Source of the DNA: an uncultured Sutterella sp.
Lineage (GTDB): Bacteria; Pseudomonadota; Gammaproteobacteria; Burkholderiales; Burkholderiaceae_F
Length of the DNA: 14,980 nucleotides
Assembly (NCBI GenBank): GCA_900552545.1
Contig: USAL01000041.1
Location: 1-14,980 of the forward strand
Direction of reading: 5' to 3'
The notes below the pieces were generated by a model that was given only the letters and a program-made list of their open reading frames with translations, was not told the origin of the DNA and ran no database searches. This document shows, in pieces, positions 13,599-14,980 of the stretch. Position 1 is the first letter of the stretch, and every line of letters begins with the position of its first letter. The translations under genes and the position numbers were made by a program.

Positions 13599-13976
13599 TT
13601 TCAATTCTCCAAGTCGAAAAAAAACGCACCGCCCGAAGGGAGTGCGTCTGTTGGTGATTCTTTGTTTTCGAGATCCTGCGGCGGACTCGCCGTGCAATCT
13701 CAAAGGAGTCTGGGGAAATCGGTGGGGGGATGCTTGAGGACGTCTCCGTCGATAGGCCCTTGTCCCGTGGAAAGGGCTCATGCACCGACGCAAACGCGCA
13801 TGCCCTTCCCTGCCTCTAGCGATAGGGATAGCAAGCGCAACAGACCGCGGGCCTCACGAAGGAGGCCTCTCCCGGCACTTCCGGAAAAGACTGGTCTGCA
13901 ATGCGTCATTTCAATCATCCTGATCCTTGTGCGACACGCCTGCGGGCGGCAATGCGCCCTTTTCGAAGCGCCGCTT
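13599..13976 (-). ncRNA. Candidate structured leader RNA (attenuator or riboswitch) of the ABC operon
   Basis: Between a good promoter and the binding-protein gene lie about 378 nt with no convincing reading frame. Reading the minus strand, CAGACC/GGTCTG (13893-13898 with 13841-13846) closes a three-way-junction-like fold. It has two inner hairpins, CCGG-AAGTG-CCGG and GGCCTC-CTTCGT-GAGGCC. A second strong hairpin (13769-13809) pairs GGAAGGGC-ATGCGC with GTGCAT-GCCCTTTCC. A third (13670-13701) pairs GAGAT, CGGCG with CGCCG, ATCTC. The leader ends in an intrinsic terminator. I could not match it to the TPP, guanidine-I, cobalamin, FMN or SAH consensus as I remember them. An upstream sRNA whose terminator happens to precede the gene is the alternative. 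Confidence 0.5.
13617..13647 (-). terminator. Intrinsic terminator/attenuator just before the binding-protein gene
   Basis: On the minus strand CGCAC-T-CCC, a TTCG tetraloop and GGC-G-GTGCG form a nine-pair stem with one mismatch and one G-T wobble. Eight Ts follow directly (13624 to 13617). The run ends 18 nt before ATG 13598 and 6 nt before the ribosome site, leaving no room for another promoter. Transcripts must read through it to express the operon. Confidence 0.8.
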
Positions 13977-13982
13977 CGACAA

Positions 13983-14011
13983 AAGATAGCGCGCGCAAAT
14001 GGCGTTGTCAA
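13983..14011 (-). promoter_or_regulatory. Sigma70-like promoter of the ABC operon leader
   Basis: The minus strand has a perfect TTGACA (14011 to 14006), exactly 17 bp, then TATCTT (13988 to 13983). Transcription would start near 13976. It sits between recR and the ABC operon, in the same direction as both. Confidence 0.7.
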
Positions 14012-14106
14012 CTGCAGGGAACAAGGGTCCTTGCCCCGCATCCGTGCCGCCTTGCGCCCGTCCGCACGGGAAACACCCGAGGAAAGCTCGGCAGTTGCCG
14101 GCCGTT

Positions 14107-14706
14107 CTAATGCCGTGCCGCCACGGCCGAGGCGATCGTCGCAGCGTCCGTGTACTCGATCTCCACGCCCGTCGGGAGCCCGCGGGCAAGCCGCGTGACG
14201 CGGATGTCGGGACGGTGCTTCTTGATGACGGCCGCAAGCAGGTGCGCCGTCGTCTCGCCTTCGGCCGTGTAGCTTGTGGCGATCACGACCTCGGAGACGG
14301 GTTCGGCCTTGAGGCGCTCAAGAAGCGCCGGAACGCCCAATTCGTCGGGCCCCACGCCCTGCAGGGGATTGACGCGCCCCATGAGCACGAAGTAGCCCCC
14401 CTTGTAGGCGACCGACTCCTCGATCGCCTTGAGGTCGGCGGGCGTCTCGACCACGCAGATCACGCCCGCATCGCGCCCCTCGTCGCGGCAGATCGCGCAC
14501 ATCGGCTCGGTCGTGATCGTGTGGCAGCGCGGGCAGTGGTGCACGCTTGCAAGCGCCGTCGAAAGCGACTTCAAAAGTTCGCGGGCCGCGTCGCGCCGGG
14601 TGGTGTTATGCCCCGTGACGTGGCGCGTGGCCGCGCGCGGACCGAGGCCGGGGAGCTCGGCAAAGAGCGCCTCAAGCCGGGAGATGTTTTCGTCGGTGCT
14701 GGACAT
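14107..14706 (-). CDS. Recombination protein RecR
   Basis: The 199-aa product is RecR, which with RecF and RecO loads RecA at gaps and helps repair single-strand DNA. A helix-hairpin-helix region LPGLGPRAATRHV (18-30) is followed by a zinc finger with Cys58, Cys61, Cys70 and Cys73 (CPRC, CAIC). A Toprim domain follows with Glu87 (VVETPADL) and SYTAEGETTAHLL, and the protein ends with RGLPTGVEIEYTDAATI. The length is standard. ATG 14706 lies directly after a pyrimidine-rich leader with no Shine-Dalgarno sequence. The frame is open to 14901, but the extension has no RecR similarity. In many bacteria recR follows ybaB and dnaX, yet no ybaB lies within the 275 bp visible upstream, so the usual cluster may be split here. 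Confidence 0.97.
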   Translation of the reverse strand: MSSTDENISRLEALFAELPGLGPRAATRHVTGHNTTRRDAARELLKSLSTALASVHHCPRCHTITTEPMCAICRDEGRDAGVICVVETPADLKAIEESVAYKGGYFVLMGRVNPLQGVGPDELGVPALLERLKAEPVSEVVIATSYTAEGETTAHLLAAVIKKHRPDIRVTRLARGLPTGVEIEYTDAATIASAVAARH

Positions 14707-14980
14707 GAAAAAAAGGAAAAAAGGGGAAAAAGGGGGGCGAGAGGAAAAGCGGGGCTTTTCTTTTAGGAACGTCAACCGCGTGAGAGGAAAACCGCACCCC
14801 TTACGCGTTCGCAGATTGTAAGCCAGGCCGATGAAGCCAAACCGATGGCGGCTTCTTGCGCTCGCGCAAGGTACGTACGCACCGCCCGTTTCTAGACTCA
14901 AGGCCGATTGCAGAAAAAGAAGACGCCGCCCGCAGAAAGTCGCCCGCGGACGCCCGCAAGGGACCTCGATTGCTAAAAGA
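14707..14980. promoter_or_regulatory. recR upstream region
   Basis: I see no gene in this 274-bp stretch. The minus strand has TACAAT (14820 to 14815), a good -10 match with a weak -35. An exact hairpin GAAAAGC-GGG-GCTTTTC (14744-14760) lies just before a long C/T run that reaches the recR ATG. That run takes the place of a Shine-Dalgarno sequence. Confidence 0.4.

Noticed and set aside
13769..13900. TPP, guanidine-I or cobalamin riboswitch in the ABC leader
   Set aside because: I looked for the CUGAGA box of TPP, the GCUAGGG/ACUGGUCC pieces of guanidine-I and the cobalamin box and did not find them in the right order. CCGGGAGAG alone is not enough.
14079..14086. RNase P RNA-like GAGGAAAG
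   Set aside because: Only the short motif matches, and the surrounding sequence lacks the conserved RNase P core.
13158..14198. Plus-strand open frame of 346 codons across the binding-protein gene, leader and recR end
   Set aside because: It is opposite two supported genes, crosses the promoter and terminator, and shows no domain.
14707..14901. N-terminal extension of RecR to 14901
   Set aside because: RecR proteins begin near ATG 14706, and the extension translates a pyrimidine-rich leader.

Overview
The window looks like chromosomal DNA of a GC-rich proteobacterium. A betaproteobacterium of the Burkholderiales, perhaps the gut Sutterellaceae, is my best guess from codon use, the NarL-type regulator, the GntR/UTRA regulator, the NMT1-type ABC transporter and the amino-acid amidohydrolases. 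That placement is inference. Nine genes are confident and one is probable. There are no rRNA or tRNA genes, CRISPR arrays or insertion sequences that I can see.

Layout. Positions 1-813 are AT-richer than the rest and hold no intact recognisable gene, only a possible frameshifted small coiled-coil/membrane protein (minus, 335-663). Then follow a NarL-type response regulator (minus), a Zn-dependent N-carbamoyl-amino-acid/allantoate amidohydrolase (minus), a 650-bp divergent intergenic region with strong inverted repeats, and an AbgA-like M20 amidohydrolase (plus) closed by a clear intrinsic terminator. Next are an AEC-family permease (minus), a NERD-nuclease/SF1-helicase protein (minus), and, divergent from it, an HNH endonuclease (plus) followed six bases later by a GntR/UTRA regulator (plus). 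A convergent junction leads to a three-gene ABC importer read on the minus strand (binding protein, ATPase, permease), and then recR (minus).

How the parts may work together. The two M20 hydrolases, the AEC carrier and the ABC importer fit uptake and hydrolysis of amide-linked or N-carbamoyl amino compounds, but no substrate can be read from sequence. The NERD-helicase and HNH genes share a short divergent promoter region framed by an exact 8-bp inverted repeat. They could be a two-gene nucleic-acid-processing or defence module with a linked regulator.

The strongest unexplained signal is upstream of the ABC operon. A sigma70-like promoter (TTGACA, 17 bp, TATCTT) precedes a leader of about 380 nt with a three-way-junction-like fold and a large hairpin. 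It ends in an intrinsic terminator with a UUCG loop and eight Ts, only 18 nt before the start codon. This is the layout of an attenuator or riboswitch, and it matches no riboswitch consensus I could recall.
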